In this document: one piece after another, positions 11,499-21,383 of the stretch
How the letters are laid out: each line of letters opens with the position of its first letter
How positions within the stretch are numbered: position 1 is the stretch's first letter
DNA from: Hephaestia sp. MAHUQ-44
GTDB lineage: Bacteria; Pseudomonadota; Alphaproteobacteria; Sphingomonadales; Sphingomonadaceae
Assembly (NCBI RefSeq): GCF_023806085.1
Contig: NZ_JAMSLX010000006.1
Location: forward strand, 69,501 to 133,500
Direction of reading: 5' to 3'
DNA: 64,000 nt
Program-made: the position numbers and the translations under genes
Notes under the pieces: model-generated
Seen by the model: the letters and a program-made list of their open reading frames with translations, nothing else
The model's database searches: none
What the model was told of the DNA's origin: nothing

Positions 11499-14400
11499 TC
11501 AGAAGCTGAACTTCGCGCCAGCCTTGATGTAGCGCCCCAGGATTCCGGTACCTCCCTGAACCGGATTATAGAGATGCGCACCATAGGTAACCGGATCGAG
11601 CGGCGGCAGATCATCGAACACATTGAGCACCGTCGTGTAGAAGGTGAATTTGTCGGTAATCGGGATTTGCGCGGTGAGATCGAAGGTCACGTAATCGGCA
11701 ACACGACACGGAACGCTGCCGTCGCTGAGGCCGCAATCCTTGTAGGCGCCGCCCTGATCCATCGCCGACAGATCATAGCCGCCGAAATAGTTCGCGGTAC
11801 CGCTGAGCTGGAAACCGGTGAAATCGAGCGTGGTCAGCCAATAGCCGTGCCATTTGGGCGTTCCCGAGCCCGAGGTCAGGTTGAAATTGCCCAGCGTGCC
11901 ATCGTAGCGCTCGACCGTTCCGTCAGGGAAGGTGGTCGAGAGCTTGAGGATGTAGCTCGCCTCGGCCTGGCTGCTGATCCGGAAACCATCGGTGATCGGC
12001 AGATCGACGCTGGCCGAAAAATCGAGACCCTGGGACTTGATCGTGTTGGCGTTGATGAAAGCGGCCTGGACGAACGCGATCCGGGGCAAGGCATTCGGCG
12101 TGTTGGTATCCGCCGCATCGGGGATGACCGTGTAGCCGGCGGGAATCGCCTGCCCCGAATAATAGGCCGCGATCGCGGGAGCGAAATTGGGAGCGCTGAT
12201 CGCCCCGGTCTTCTTGATGTTGTAATAATCGACCGTAAACGACACGCCGGGGATCGGCTCGATCAGCGCCCCCACCGTCCAGCTACGCGATTTCTCGGGC
12301 TTGAGATCGGGATTGCCGAGCGTGGTCAGACCGTAGGTCGCCGTGCGGACATAGGTCGGACAGTTGGTGTTGTAATCATTGGGCTCGCTCGAACAACCAT
12401 ATTGCGCGAGATACGAATCGGGATAGATCCCGCGCGACGCGGTGACATAGCCCGTCGTCGGGAAGGTCGCGTCCGCCTCGCCGAAGCTCGGCACCCGGAA
12501 GCCGCGCGAATAGGTGCCGCGCAGCACGACCTGGTGGATCGGGGTGAATTTGACGCCGATCTTCGGAGAGAAATTGTCCATCCCGCCCGAATAACGATCA
12601 TATCGGCCCGACACGTTGATCGAGACCGGATCGAGGATTGGCGCGTTCAGTTCGGCGAAGGCCGAATAGACCGTGCGATGCCCCTTGGTGGCGAAGCCGT
12701 TGAGCCGATAATAACGTTCGGTGCCGCCGTTGATATCCGAGTTGATGCTCGGTGAATCGACCGCCTCGTAGCGCACCGAAACGCCGGCGCCGAACTGGAG
12801 CGGCCCGCCCGGCAACTGGAGCAGGTCTCCCGTCACCGTGCCTTCGGCCTGGACGAGATCCGACGTCGAGGTCGCCAGTGCGGTAGGCGCGAGATAATCG
12901 AGTACGCCCTGGGTATTCGCCGCAGGATCAAGGAAATTGTAGCTGCCGTCGGCGATCACATCGAGCAGATGCTGGATGTAGACATAGCCGTCGCTCTTGC
13001 GCCGCAGATCCATGTGCATCGCGGTGGCGTTGAAATTGTAGCGCCACCGATCCGACAGATCGCCCTTGATGCCTGCCGCGACGCGATAGGCGCGGGTGCG
13101 CGATTCATCGTGTTCGGTCATATTGGGCAGGCGCCCGATCACCGCCGCGGTCTGCCCCTGGGCGGCGAAGGGATTGTTCGGATTGAGCGTGCCGTTGGCC
13201 GCGGTGCACGCGCCCTGCGTTTCGCGCGGACAGACATAGACCGGCAATTGCAGAATCGTGTTACCGCCATAATAAGCGATGTTCGACGAGGTGCTGTAGC
13301 GCGGGAAATAGAACGGCGCCGGGGCGTTGCCACGGATCGTCGTCGGCAGGCCGTCATACGACACGTCGGTCTGGAGAAAATTGAACTCGCCATAGGCTTC
13401 GCCGCTATCGCCGACCTTCGCGGTGACGCGGCCCGAAAAGCCGAACCGTTCGATCTCAGGTGTGATCACGCCGTAATTCTGCGTCAGATCCTCCTGGCAT
13501 ACGGTGGTCGGCGCCAACGGATTGTCGGTCAGATCGCCCGGCGTCAGATCATAAGCCGATCCGCGCGGACAACCGGCCGTCGCATTGAGCATCTGATACC
13601 GGCCCACCGCGAGCCCGGTCGCAGGATCGAACGGCGCGGCGTAGAGCGTGCTGCCGGTATTGGTCGTGTTCGCGCTGAAACCCGGATAATTGCCGTCGCC
13701 GTCGAGCCCGTCGATAACATTGTTCGGCCCGCACGTGCCCTCGTTGCAGACGTTGCGCAAATCGTCCGAATTGTACGGATAGGGTCGCTGACGATTGAAC
13801 AATTGCTCGCTGCGGTAATAAAAGCCGCTGAGATAGGCGTTATAGCCCTGCTTATCGATATCGCCGACGCCGGCCGTCAGGCTCAGCCGGTATTGGCTGG
13901 CGTCGCCACGATCGGAGATGCCGCCTTCGGCGCGGCCCGTGATCCCCTTGAACGAGCGCTTGGTGATGATGTTGACCACACCCGCGATCGCATCGGCGCC
14001 ATAGGTCGACGACGCGCCGTCGCGCACGACCTGCACCTGATCGATAATGTCGTCGGGGATCGTGTTGAGATCGACGAAATTGCGGGTGCCGTCGTCAGCG
14101 AGCGGATAATAAGCCGCGCGCATGCCATCGAACAGCACCAGCGTCGAATTGGTGCTCAGGCCGCGCAGCGAAATCGCCGAGGCACCGCCCGCAAACGCGC
14201 CGTTGGCCGAAAAGGAATTGGTCAGTGCCGGGCCGTTGTTCGCCGCCAGCGACTGGAGCGCATCCTGCGTCGTACTGATCCCGCGCCGATCGAGATTCTC
14301 GACGGTGATGGTAGTGACGGGCGAGGGCGTTGCCGCATCGGTCTTGAGGATCGATCCTGTAACGATGATGTCCTGAACCGGCGCTTCTTCAGCCTCTTGC

Positions 14401-14552
14401 GCGCTCGTGTCGGCGGCAGGCGGCGTGGTGGCCTGGGTAGTGGTTTGGTTGTCCTGAGCAAAAGCCGGGCTCGCCAGCGAGGCAAGCACCAGACCGATCG
14501 GCGCAACGCCTGAATAGAAGCATGTCGCGCGATGACGAGACGATCGAAGCAC
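11499..14552 (-). CDS. TonB-dependent receptor
   Basis: Outer-membrane TonB-dependent receptor of 1017 residues. The GTG start at 14552 has AGGGAG eight bases upstream on its strand. A signal peptide (hydrophobic LVLASLASPAFAQ) is followed by a Gln/Thr/Pro-rich linker, a TonB box-like DIIVTGS, a plug domain (GISTTQDALQSLAANN, then DGMRAAY and DGASSTYGADAIAGVVNIITK) and a barrel ending in the C-terminal Phe (AGAKFSF) recognised by the BAM machinery. The plug motif SSTYGADAIAGVVNI is typical of the sphingomonad receptor class whose substrates are mostly unassigned. It is in the same direction as the Oar-like receptor, with 292 bp between the two genes, so independent promoters are likely. Confidence 0.95.
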   Translation of the reverse strand: MLRSSRHRATCFYSGVAPIGLVLASLASPAFAQDNQTTTQATTPPAADTSAQEAEEAPVQDIIVTGSILKTDAATPSPVTTITVENLDRRGISTTQDALQSLAANNGPALTNSFSANGAFAGGASAISLRGLSTNSTLVLFDGMRAAYYPLADDGTRNFVDLNTIPDDIIDQVQVVRDGASSTYGADAIAGVVNIITKRSFKGITGRAEGGISDRGDASQYRLSLTAGVGDIDKQGYNAYLSGFYYRSEQLFNRQRPYPYNSDDLRNVCNEGTCGPNNVIDGLDGDGNYPGFSANTTNTGSTLYAAPFDPATGLAVGRYQMLNATAGCPRGSAYDLTPGDLTDNPLAPTTVCQEDLTQNYGVITPEIERFGFSGRVTAKVGDSGEAYGEFNFLQTDVSYDGLPTTIRGNAPAPFYFPRYSTSSNIAYYGGNTILQLPVYVCPRETQGACTAANGTLNPNNPFAAQGQTAAVIGRLPNMTEHDESRTRAYRVAAGIKGDLSDRWRYNFNATAMHMDLRRKSDGYVYIQHLLDVIADGSYNFLDPAANTQGVLDYLAPTALATSTSDLVQAEGTVTGDLLQLPGGPLQFGAGVSVRYEAVDSPSINSDINGGTERYYRLNGFATKGHRTVYSAFAELNAPILDPVSINVSGRYDRYSGGMDNFSPKIGVKFTPIHQVVLRGTYSRGFRVPSFGEADATFPTTGYVTASRGIYPDSYLAQYGCSSEPNDYNTNCPTYVRTATYGLTTLGNPDLKPEKSRSWTVGALIEPIPGVSFTVDYYNIKKTGAISAPNFAPAIAAYYSGQAIPAGYTVIPDAADTNTPNALPRIAFVQAAFINANTIKSQGLDFSASVDLPITDGFRISSQAEASYILKLSTTFPDGTVERYDGTLGNFNLTSGSGTPKWHGYWLTTLDFTGFQLSGTANYFGGYDLSAMDQGGAYKDCGLSDGSVPCRVADYVTFDLTAQIPITDKFTFYTTVLNVFDDLPPLDPVTYGAHLYNPVQGGTGILGRYIKAGAKFSF

Positions 14553-14839
14553 TAGGGGTCTCCCTGTTTATTGCACCATGCGTGCACCCCCCAGATCGCC
14601 CCCGTCGTTTGAACGCGGGGCGGCACGTTGTGCGTGGCCTGCGCTCGTAAAATGAGCGTGTAAATATCGTGCCGGGGCCTCCTTTGCTGTTCGGCACCAG
14701 AGTGTCACCGACATGCAACACTAATACGGTTTCGCAAGCGTAATGTCTTGTGTTCACACCGTTTCGCCGCAAGTAGCGGAACCTAATTGCGATAGAAAAG
14801 TTTGCAAGCGGTGTGCCTTCCGGCGGTCGACCGCGCGGT

Positions 14840-15736
14840 TCAGCCGCCGGGCATCGGCCCCGTGAGCAGCGCCGGATCGAGTCGGGCGTCGCGCCATTTG
14901 AGGCCCCAATGGAGATGCGGCCCGGTCGCGCGACCACTGGCGCCCGAGCGCGCGATCACCTGCCCCTGGCGGACGCGATCGCCCACCTTCACGGTGATTG
15001 CCGACAGATGCAGGAACGCGCTGTTGAGCCCCATGCCGTGGTCGATCATCAGCAAATAGCCTTCGAGCGTGAAGGGCTGATCGGTGGCGAGGATCACCAC
15101 GCCGTCGGCGGGGGCGACGATCGGCGTGCCGCTGGGCACCGCGACATCGGTGCCCGAATGGTACGCGCCCTTCTCGCCGCCCTGGTAGATGCGCTGTGAT
15201 CCGAAATTGGTCGAGATGCGCCCCGTCGCGGGCCAGATGAAGCGCTGCCGCCACCCGTCGCTCGCATGATCGGTCGCGCGCGCGGCGGCGATCTGCGCGA
15301 GTTCGGTCGGGCGCAGCCGCTGGAAGGTGGCGCTGGGCACGGGATATTTGGGCAGACTGCCCAGCCGCGAGATATCCCAGCCGCGCGGCGCCACCGTAAG
15401 CGCCTTGCTGACCCGGCGACCGTCCGACAGCGTCGCGACCAGCAGCGCGCTGGGGCCATGATCGCGATCGAAAGCGACCAGGAACGTGCGATCGGGCGCC
15501 ATCGGGATCGCCGTGCCATCGAAGGTAAGGCTGGCGGTGCCCACCGGCGCGGTGCCGACCAGCGCCCCGCCCTGTTCGACCGCGCCCTCAATCTCGAAGG
15601 TGGCAGGCTGCAGCGGCACGAGTGCGGGCGGCGGCGGCGGGCTCGGTTTCGGCGGCGACATGGCTGCGGGCGGGCCGACGCAGCTCGCCAGCGCCGCGAG
15701 CGCGACGAGCGCGCCCGGCCGGACCGCGCGGATCAT
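14840..15736 (-). CDS. M23 family metallopeptidase, lipoprotein
   Basis: Murein endopeptidase-type M23 protein of 298 residues. The ATG at 15736 is chosen because it directly precedes a lipoprotein signal (MIRAVRPGALVALAALASC, lipobox LASC) and overlaps the stop of the upstream DUF2093 gene as ATGA, which indicates translational coupling. A proline-rich stretch (about residues 25-40) separates lipid anchor and body. The C-terminal lysostaphin-like domain has GQRIYQGGEKGAYHSGTD (metal His and Asp as HxxxD) and the HLHW motif in ATGPHLHWGLK. It presumably cuts peptidoglycan cross-links or activates an amidase at the inner face of the outer membrane. It is third in the xseA-DUF2093-M23 minus-strand group. 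Confidence 0.92.
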   Translation of the reverse strand: MIRAVRPGALVALAALASCVGPPAAMSPPKPSPPPPPALVPLQPATFEIEGAVEQGGALVGTAPVGTASLTFDGTAIPMAPDRTFLVAFDRDHGPSALLVATLSDGRRVSKALTVAPRGWDISRLGSLPKYPVPSATFQRLRPTELAQIAAARATDHASDGWRQRFIWPATGRISTNFGSQRIYQGGEKGAYHSGTDVAVPSGTPIVAPADGVVILATDQPFTLEGYLLMIDHGMGLNSAFLHLSAITVKVGDRVRQGQVIARSGASGRATGPHLHWGLKWRDARLDPALLTGPMPGG

Positions 15737-15933
15737 GCCGCGATGGCGGCCTGAGTCGCGATTTCGGCGGAGGCGTAGGGTTCCTGCTTCGCGACGCTCC
15801 AATAGCGCAGATCGTCGAGCGGGATCGCCGCGCCGGACACCGCGCAGACGACATGATCGCCCGGGCTCAGCACGCGAAAGCCGTTGGCCATATAATGGAG
15901 CCGGGCGGCGCGGGCGGTGTTCGACATCAACAT
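15733..15933 (-). CDS. DUF2093 domain-containing protein
   Basis: Small cytoplasmic protein of 66 residues starting MLMSNTARAARLHYMANGF. The start at 15933 is supported by GAGG seven bases upstream; an in-frame ATG six bases further in is possible. The conserved core ANGFRVLSPGDHVVCAVSGAAIPLDDLRYWSV matches the DUF2093 family, which in alphaproteobacteria regularly sits beside xseA. A Cys in a VxCAVSG context recalls a half zinc site but no second pair is present. Function unknown. It lies 34 bp downstream of xseA and its stop overlaps the start of the M23 gene, so the three are likely one operon. Confidence 0.85.
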   Translation of the reverse strand: MLMSNTARAARLHYMANGFRVLSPGDHVVCAVSGAAIPLDDLRYWSVAKQEPYASAEIATQAAIAA

Positions 15934-15967
15934 GGACAATCCTCGGCTTGGCAATGCGCCCGCATGG

Positions 15968-17350
15968 TCACAGCAAAGACGGCTGGTCGGGCTTTGCTGC
16001 AGCATAGGATTTGGCGCCGCCGCGCTCAACCCGCGCGTCGACCGTGCCATCGGCGAAGTGCAACGTTACGGCGCCCGCTGCGCGCGCCGCGGTGGTCGAG
16101 CCGACGACCGCGTCGTTCACCCGCGCCGATACGCGGGCATAGCCGCGCTTGAGCGGGGCATCGGGATCGAGCGATTCGAGCAGCCGCCCGGTACGGTTCA
16201 ACCGGTCGCGCGCGCTCGCCAGCCGTTGGTCGAGCATCGCAGGCCGCAGCGCGCCGGTGGTGCGATCGAGCTGGCCGCGCGCGCGCGTCAGCCGATGTTC
16301 GAGCCCGCGCGCGAGCCGCCCGGCCGCCTCGTCGAGCCGCTGGCGCTGCGGCCCGAGCAGCGCATCGCGCTTGGGCAGCAGCCGCACCAGCGCCTCGAGC
16401 CGCTCGCGCCCGCGCTCGGCATAACGCCGCGCGCAGCGTTCGGCACGCAAGCCCAGCGTGGTCAGCGTCGCCGCCAGGTCGGCGCGCACCGGCACCGCGA
16501 GTTCGGCAGCGGCAGTCGGGGTCGGCGCGCGCAGATCGGCGGCGTAATCCGAAAGGCCGGTATCGGTTTCGTGCCCGACCGCCGAGATGATCGGGATGCC
16601 GCACGCGGCGATCGCGCGCACCACGACTTCCTCGTTGAACGCCCACAGATCCTCGATCGAGCCGCCGCCGCGCCCGACGATCAGCAGATCGGGGCGCGGC
16701 ACCGGGCCGCCCGCCTCCAGCGCATCGAACCCCCGGATCGCGCCGGCGATCTGCGCCGCCGCGCCGGGCCCCTGCACCTGCACCGGCCACAGCACGACGT
16801 GGCTCGGGCAGCGATCGTCGAGCCGGTGGAGGATGTCGCGGATCACCGCGCCGGTGGGCGAGGTGACGACGCCGATCACCTTGGGCAGGAACGGCAGCGG
16901 GCGGCGCGCGCGCGATTTGGCGAACAGCCCTTCGGCGTCGAGCTGTGCCTTCAGCTTCTCGAACAGCGCCATCAGCGCGCCTTCGCCCGCCAGCTCCATC
17001 GTCTCGATGACGATCTGGTATTTGGAGCGCCCCGGATAGGTCGTGACCCGGCCGGTGACGATCACCTCGATCCCGTCCTGCGGGGCGAACGCCAGCCGCG
17101 CGGCCTGCCCCTTCCACATCACGCCGTCGATCACCGCGCTCTCATCCTTGAGGCTGAGATAGGCGTGGCCCGAGGCGGCGCGTTTGTAGCCCGAGATCTC
17201 GCCGCGCAGCCGGACATGGCTGAATTCGCCCTCGACCAGCCGCTTGAGCGCGCCCGACAGCGCCGCCACGCTCATCGGCGCGGCGTTGTCCCCGGGCCGC
17301 TCGTCGGCTACGAGCCTTGCTGTCTCTTCGTCTCGGGAAAAATCGCTCAT
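15968..17350 (-). CDS. xseA: Exodeoxyribonuclease VII large subunit
   Basis: Large, catalytic subunit of exonuclease VII, which degrades single-stranded DNA in both directions with the XseB small subunit; 460 residues, usual length. The N-terminal OB-fold (about 25-125, [42 protein letters not shown]) is followed by the catalytic core with [31 protein letters not shown] and [23 protein letters not shown], and a coiled-coil C-terminal region. The ATG at 17350 shares two bases with the ATG of purD on the other strand (CATG at 17348-17351), so each promoter must lie inside the other gene or further away. xseB is not in this window. Confidence 0.97.
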   Translation of the reverse strand: MSDFSRDEETARLVADERPGDNAAPMSVAALSGALKRLVEGEFSHVRLRGEISGYKRAASGHAYLSLKDESAVIDGVMWKGQAARLAFAPQDGIEVIVTGRVTTYPGRSKYQIVIETMELAGEGALMALFEKLKAQLDAEGLFAKSRARRPLPFLPKVIGVVTSPTGAVIRDILHRLDDRCPSHVVLWPVQVQGPGAAAQIAGAIRGFDALEAGGPVPRPDLLIVGRGGGSIEDLWAFNEEVVVRAIAACGIPIISAVGHETDTGLSDYAADLRAPTPTAAAELAVPVRADLAATLTTLGLRAERCARRYAERGRERLEALVRLLPKRDALLGPQRQRLDEAAGRLARGLEHRLTRARGQLDRTTGALRPAMLDQRLASARDRLNRTGRLLESLDPDAPLKRGYARVSARVNDAVVGSTTAARAAGAVTLHFADGTVDARVERGGAKSYAAAKPDQPSLL

Positions 17351-18620
17351 GAATGTCCTGTTGCTCGGCGCCGGTGGCCGCGAACATGCGCTTGCCTGGC
17401 GGCTGGCACAATCGCCGGGGCTCGAAAAGCTCTACGCCGCGCCCGGCAATCCGGGAATCGCGCAGCATGCCGACCTAGCCGCGATCGACCCCGCCGACCA
17501 CCGCGGGGTGATCGATTTCTGCCTGCGTCATTCGATCGGGCTGGTCGTGATCGGCCCCGAGGCGCCGCTGGTCGATGGCCTGGCCGACAATATCCGCACG
17601 ATGGGGATCGCGGTGTTCGGCCCCGGCCGCGATGCCGCGCGGCTCGAAGGATCGAAGGGCTTCACCAAGGAATTGTGCGCGCGCGAGGGCATTCCCACCG
17701 CGCGGTTCGAGCGCGTCACGTCGCGTGACGGCGCGCGCGCGGCGCTCGACGATTTCGCGCTGCCGGTGGTCATCAAGGCCGACGGGCTCGCCGCGGGCAA
17801 GGGCGTGACGATCGCCGAGACCCGCGAGGAGGCCGAGGCCGCGATCGACGCATTGATCGCGGGCGGCCGCGTCGGCGGCGAAGCGGTGATCGAGGAATTC
17901 CTCGAAGGCGAGGAAGCCAGCCTGTTCATCCTTACCGACGGCGTCACGGTGATGCCGTTCGGATCGGCGCAGGACCATAAACGCGTCGGCGAGGGCGATA
18001 CCGGCCCCAATACCGGCGGGATGGGCGCGTACAGCCCCGCCCCGGTGCTGACCCCCGACCTCGAGGCGCGCGCAATCGAGGAGATCGTGCGGCCGACGCT
18101 CGCTGGAATGGTGCGGCAGGGCTGCCCGTTCACGGGCGTGCTCTATGCCGGGCTGATGCTGACCGCCGAGGGGCCCAAGCTGATCGAATATAATGCCCGC
18201 TTCGGCGATCCCGAGGCGCAGGTGCTGATGATGCGGCTCGAGGACGATCTGCTCGATCTGATGCTCGCGGCGGCCGAGGGCAGGCTGGCCGATCACCCCG
18301 CGCCGCGCTTCTCCGATCGGCACGCGATGACCGTGGTGATCGCCGCCGAGGGCTATCCCGGCACGCCCAGAAAGGACGGCGCGATCGCCGGGATCGACGC
18401 GGCCGAGGCGACCGGCGCGCGCGTTTTCCAGGCCGGCACGCGGGCCGCCGAGGACGGCGCGCTCGTCGCTGCGGGCGGGCGCGTGCTCGCGGTGACGGCG
18501 ACCGGCGACACGCTGCAACAGGCGCGCGACGCGGCCTATGCGGGCGTCGATGCGATCGACTTTCCCGACGGCTTCTGCCGCCGCGACATCGGCTGGCGCG
18601 AACTCGAACGGCAGGGATGA
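17349..18620 (+). CDS. purD: Phosphoribosylamine-glycine ligase
   Basis: ATP-grasp enzyme of de novo purine synthesis that joins 5-phosphoribosylamine and glycine to give GAR; 423 residues, usual length. The N-terminal Rossmann-like start [17 protein letters not shown], the [15 protein letters not shown] segment, the ATP-grasp lid ([34 protein letters not shown]) and the metal-binding region [14 protein letters not shown] are all present. The start at 17349 is fixed by the conserved N-terminus, and it overlaps the divergent xseA start by two bases. Downstream, a REPIN-like repeat separates it from the convergent hmgA gene, so it is likely monocistronic. Confidence 0.98.
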   Translation: MNVLLLGAGGREHALAWRLAQSPGLEKLYAAPGNPGIAQHADLAAIDPADHRGVIDFCLRHSIGLVVIGPEAPLVDGLADNIRTMGIAVFGPGRDAARLEGSKGFTKELCAREGIPTARFERVTSRDGARAALDDFALPVVIKADGLAAGKGVTIAETREEAEAAIDALIAGGRVGGEAVIEEFLEGEEASLFILTDGVTVMPFGSAQDHKRVGEGDTGPNTGGMGAYSPAPVLTPDLEARAIEEIVRPTLAGMVRQGCPFTGVLYAGLMLTAEGPKLIEYNARFGDPEAQVLMMRLEDDLLDLMLAAAEGRLADHPAPRFSDRHAMTVVIAAEGYPGTPRKDGAIAGIDAAEATGARVFQAGTRAAEDGALVAAGGRVLAVTATGDTLQQARDAAYAGVDAIDFPDGFCRRDIGWRELERQG

Positions 18621-18660
18621 CGGCGCTCGATCGCCAGCGCGATGTTGCGCTTTCCCCACA

Positions 18661-18749
18661 CCGTTCGTGCTGAGCCTGTCGAAGCACCGCCCTTCTTGCG
18701 ACGCCGTAAAAAAGAAAGAACGGCCCTTCGACAAGCTCAGGGCGAACGG
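18661..18749. repeat. REPIN-like inverted doublet, family 1 (copy a)
   Basis: Two about 29-base arms (18661-18689 and 18721-18749) face each other around a 31-base spacer. Each arm has its own small hairpin: GTGCT/AGCAC in the left, GCCCT/AGGGC in the right. The arms differ mainly at paired positions (TG with CA versus CC with GG), that is, by compensatory changes that keep the hairpin. A second copy is at 51783-51870, with a related spacer ending GAAAGAACGG. This form matches REP doublets known as REPINs. Confidence 0.85.
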
Positions 18750-18800
18750 AAAGCGTGCGTCTCGCTATCTCCATCGCCGTGATGATCGAAGGTCAGCCGT

Positions 18801-20081
18801 TCACCCCGGCAGCCTGGCCTTGGGGAAATCGGCCCAGGCGGCGTCGTAATCGGGTTGGGCGCGATCGAGCGCAAAGCGCGTCGGTGCGTAGGGCCAGCAG
18901 CTTTCGACCATGAATGCCATCGTGCCCTCGATCTTGTGCGGCGCAAGATCGGCCTCGCTCGCCGCGCGCCAGCTCGCGACATCGGGGCCATGGCCCGACA
19001 TCATATTGTGGAGCGATATCCCGCCCGGCGCGAAGCCTTCGGCCTTGGCATCATAGGCGCCACGGATCAGTCCCATCGCCTCCGACATCACATTGCGGTG
19101 GAACCACGGCGGGCGGAAGCTGTGTTCGGCAACCATCCAGCGCGGCGGGAAGATCACGAAATCGGCATTGGCGCGCCCCGGCACGCCGCTGGGCGAGGTG
19201 AGAACGGTGAAGATCGACGGATCGGGATGATCGAAGCTGACGGTGTTGATCGTGTTGAACCGATCGAGATCGTAGCGCCACGGCGCGAGATTGCCGTGCC
19301 ACGCGACCACATCGAGCGGCGAATGATCGAGCGTCGTGGTCCACAAGCGCCCGAGGAATTTCTGGATCACCTCGGTGGGCGCGTCGCGATCCTCGAACCA
19401 CGCGACCGGGGTTTCGAAATCGCGCGGATTGGCCAACCCGTTGGCGCCGATCGGCCCGAGATCGGGGAGGCGGAACAGGCTGCCGTAATTCTCGGCGACA
19501 TAGCCGCGCGCCGCGCCATCGGGGAGCAAGGCGCGAAAGCGCACCCCGCGCGGGATCAGCGCGATCTGGCCGGGGGCGACCGCGATCCGGCCAAGCTCGG
19601 TCAGCAATTCGAGCCGGCCGTGCTCGGGGATGAACAGCAATTCGCCGTCGGCATCGACGAACACGCGTGCCGTCATGTCGCGGGTCGCGGCATAGACGTG
19701 GAGCGCGACGCCCTCGAGGCTGGCGGGGTCGCGATTGGCCATCATCGTCGTCATGCCGTCGATCAGATCGACGCCGCCTTCGGGCAGTGCCAGCGGGTCC
19801 CAGCGCAGGCGATTGGGCGCGAGCGGCGTGTCGATCGTGCCGGGCGCGAAATCGGGGGCGCCGGTATAGCGCGTGTATGGCGGATGCTCGGCGGTCGGAC
19901 GCATCCGATAGAGCCATGAGCGGCGGTTCTCATGGCGCGGCGCGGTGAAGGCGGTGCCCGACAATTGCTCGGTATAGAGGCCGAACGCGGGGCGCTGCGG
20001 CGCGTTCTGCCCGATCGGCAGCGCGCCGGCCACCGCCTCGGTCGAGATATGGTTGCCGAAGCCGGGGATATAGTCGCTCAT
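18801..20081 (-). CDS. hmgA: Homogentisate 1,2-dioxygenase
   Basis: Fe(II) ring-cleaving dioxygenase turning homogentisate into maleylacetoacetate in tyrosine/phenylalanine catabolism; 426 residues, close to the usual 430. The ATG at 20081 has AGGGAG seven bases upstream and gives the conserved start [17 protein letters not shown]. Iron ligands expected for the family are visible: the His and Glu of [16 protein letters not shown] (H-x5-E) and the His of [15 protein letters not shown]. The cupin body is clear ([31 protein letters not shown]). It lies 161 bp downstream of hppD on the same strand, separated by a REPIN-like repeat. Genes for the next two steps (isomerase and fumarylacetoacetase) are not in the window. 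Confidence 0.97.
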   Translation of the reverse strand: MSDYIPGFGNHISTEAVAGALPIGQNAPQRPAFGLYTEQLSGTAFTAPRHENRRSWLYRMRPTAEHPPYTRYTGAPDFAPGTIDTPLAPNRLRWDPLALPEGGVDLIDGMTTMMANRDPASLEGVALHVYAATRDMTARVFVDADGELLFIPEHGRLELLTELGRIAVAPGQIALIPRGVRFRALLPDGAARGYVAENYGSLFRLPDLGPIGANGLANPRDFETPVAWFEDRDAPTEVIQKFLGRLWTTTLDHSPLDVVAWHGNLAPWRYDLDRFNTINTVSFDHPDPSIFTVLTSPSGVPGRANADFVIFPPRWMVAEHSFRPPWFHRNVMSEAMGLIRGAYDAKAEGFAPGGISLHNMMSGHGPDVASWRAASEADLAPHKIEGTMAFMVESCWPYAPTRFALDRAQPDYDAAWADFPKARLPG

Positions 20082-20113
20082 CACTTGCTCCCTAGGCCCC
20101 GCACAAAACCGTC

Positions 20114-20201
20114 CGTCACCCCGGACTTGTTCCGGGGTCCAACGTGCCTCAAGCGCGGGCGCTCGTGGAAGGTTGGATGCCGGAACAGGTCCGGCATGAC
20201 G
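20114..20201. repeat. REPIN-like inverted doublet, family 2
   Basis: Between hppD and hmgA. The left arm (20114-20142) contains CCCCGGA/TCCGGGG and the right arm (20173-20201) contains TGCCGGA/TCCGGCA. The arms are inverted with respect to each other and differ mostly at paired bases (CC with GG versus TG with CA), so hairpin structure is conserved. Unrelated in sequence to the family at 18661 and 51783 but with the same overall design. Confidence 0.8.
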
Positions 20202-20242
20202 AGGAATGGCATCATTGGGACGTTCCTCAAAGGGGACACGAT

Positions 20243-21301
20243 TCACCCGTCGACCGAGACCACCCCGCGCCGGATCTGATCGAGTTCGATACTCTCGAAC
20301 AGCGCCTGAAAATTGCCGTTGCCAAAGCCTTCATTGCCCTTGCGCTGGATGATCTCGAAGAAGATCGGGCCGATCATATTTTCGGTGAAGATCTGGAGCA
20401 GAATGCCCTCGTCGCCGACATTGCCGTCGATCAGGATGCGGTTCTTGCGCAGCCGTTCGAGATCCTCGCCGTGCCCGGGGACGCGCTTGTCGACCAGTTC
20501 GTAATAGGTCTCGATCGTGTCCTGCAATTTTACCCCGCGCGCGCGCAGCTTCTCGACCGTCGTGTAGATATCGGCGGTGGTGAGCGCGAGATGCTGGATA
20601 CCCTCGCCCTTGTAATCGCGCAGGAATTCCTCGATCTGCGAATTCTCGTCCTGGCTTTCGTTCAGCGGGATACGGATCGCGCCGTCGGGGGCGATCATCG
20701 CCTGGCTGAACAGCCCCGTCGCCTTACCCTTGATGTCGAAATATTTCTGTTCCTCGAAGCCGAACAATTTGGCGTAAAAGCTCGACCAGGTGCGCATCTC
20801 GCCGCGCCGCACATTGTGCGTCAGGTGATCGAGCAATTCGAGCCCGACCGCATTCTCGGCTTCGGCCTCCTGCCAGCCGAGCACTTCGTGCCAATCGGCG
20901 TACAGATCCGCCCCCGCCTTCACCAGATAGAGATACGAACCGCCGATCCCCTCGATCGCGCACGCCCCATCGCCGAGAATGCCGCGCCCGGCATCGACCG
21001 CGGTCGCGCCTGCCGCGATCGCATGGGCATAGGCTGCCTGGGGATCGGCGACGCGAAACGCCATGCTGGTCGCCGAGGGGCCGTGCTCGGCACGGAAATC
21101 GGCCGCGTGGCCGCTCTGCTCGCGGTTGAGCAGCAGATTGATATGGCCCTGTTTGTAGCGGACGACATTTTTGGTGGGGTGTTTGTGGCTGACGACGAAG
21201 CCCAGCGCCTCGAATTGCTGCGCGAGCGTATCGGGATCGGGCGAGGTGAATTCGCAGAATTCGAAGCCGTCGAGGCCGAGCGGATTGGCAGGGGGGGTCA
21301 T
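20243..21301 (-). CDS. hppD: 4-hydroxyphenylpyruvate dioxygenase
   Basis: Non-heme Fe(II) dioxygenase that converts 4-hydroxyphenylpyruvate to homogentisate, the substrate of the downstream hmgA product; 352 residues, as usual for the bacterial enzyme. Two vicinal-oxygen-chelate domains are visible. The three iron ligands are the His of LLDHLTHNV, the His of [10 protein letters not shown] and the Glu of [12 protein letters not shown]. The conserved C-terminal [13 protein letters not shown] is present. The ATG at 21301 has GGGAAG upstream. It is transcribed away from the MarR regulator gene, and a perfect inverted repeat (21320-21337) sits in the 82-bp gap, close to the hppD start, which suggests repression released by a pathway intermediate. 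Confidence 0.97.
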   Translation of the reverse strand: MTPPANPLGLDGFEFCEFTSPDPDTLAQQFEALGFVVSHKHPTKNVVRYKQGHINLLLNREQSGHAADFRAEHGPSATSMAFRVADPQAAYAHAIAAGATAVDAGRGILGDGACAIEGIGGSYLYLVKAGADLYADWHEVLGWQEAEAENAVGLELLDHLTHNVRRGEMRTWSSFYAKLFGFEEQKYFDIKGKATGLFSQAMIAPDGAIRIPLNESQDENSQIEEFLRDYKGEGIQHLALTTADIYTTVEKLRARGVKLQDTIETYYELVDKRVPGHGEDLERLRKNRILIDGNVGDEGILLQIFTENMIGPIFFEIIQRKGNEGFGNGNFQALFESIELDQIRRGVVSVDG

Positions 21302-21319
21302 GGATCGCTTCCCGAAAAA

Positions 21320-21337
21320 TAGTATCTGTTGATACTA
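21320..21337. promoter_or_regulatory. Candidate MarR operator between hppD and its regulator
   Basis: TAGTATC (21320-21326) and GATACTA (21331-21337) form a perfect 7-bp inverted repeat around TGTT, in the 82-bp divergent gap. Its size and symmetry fit a MarR dimer site. It begins 19 bp upstream of the hppD start codon, so binding could block that promoter or the leader. The flanking A/T-rich bases also suit promoters in both directions. Confidence 0.65.
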
Positions 21338-21383
21338 ATTCTCGGCGATTGATAAATGAGTGTCAACCGCTAGGGTCGCCGCC

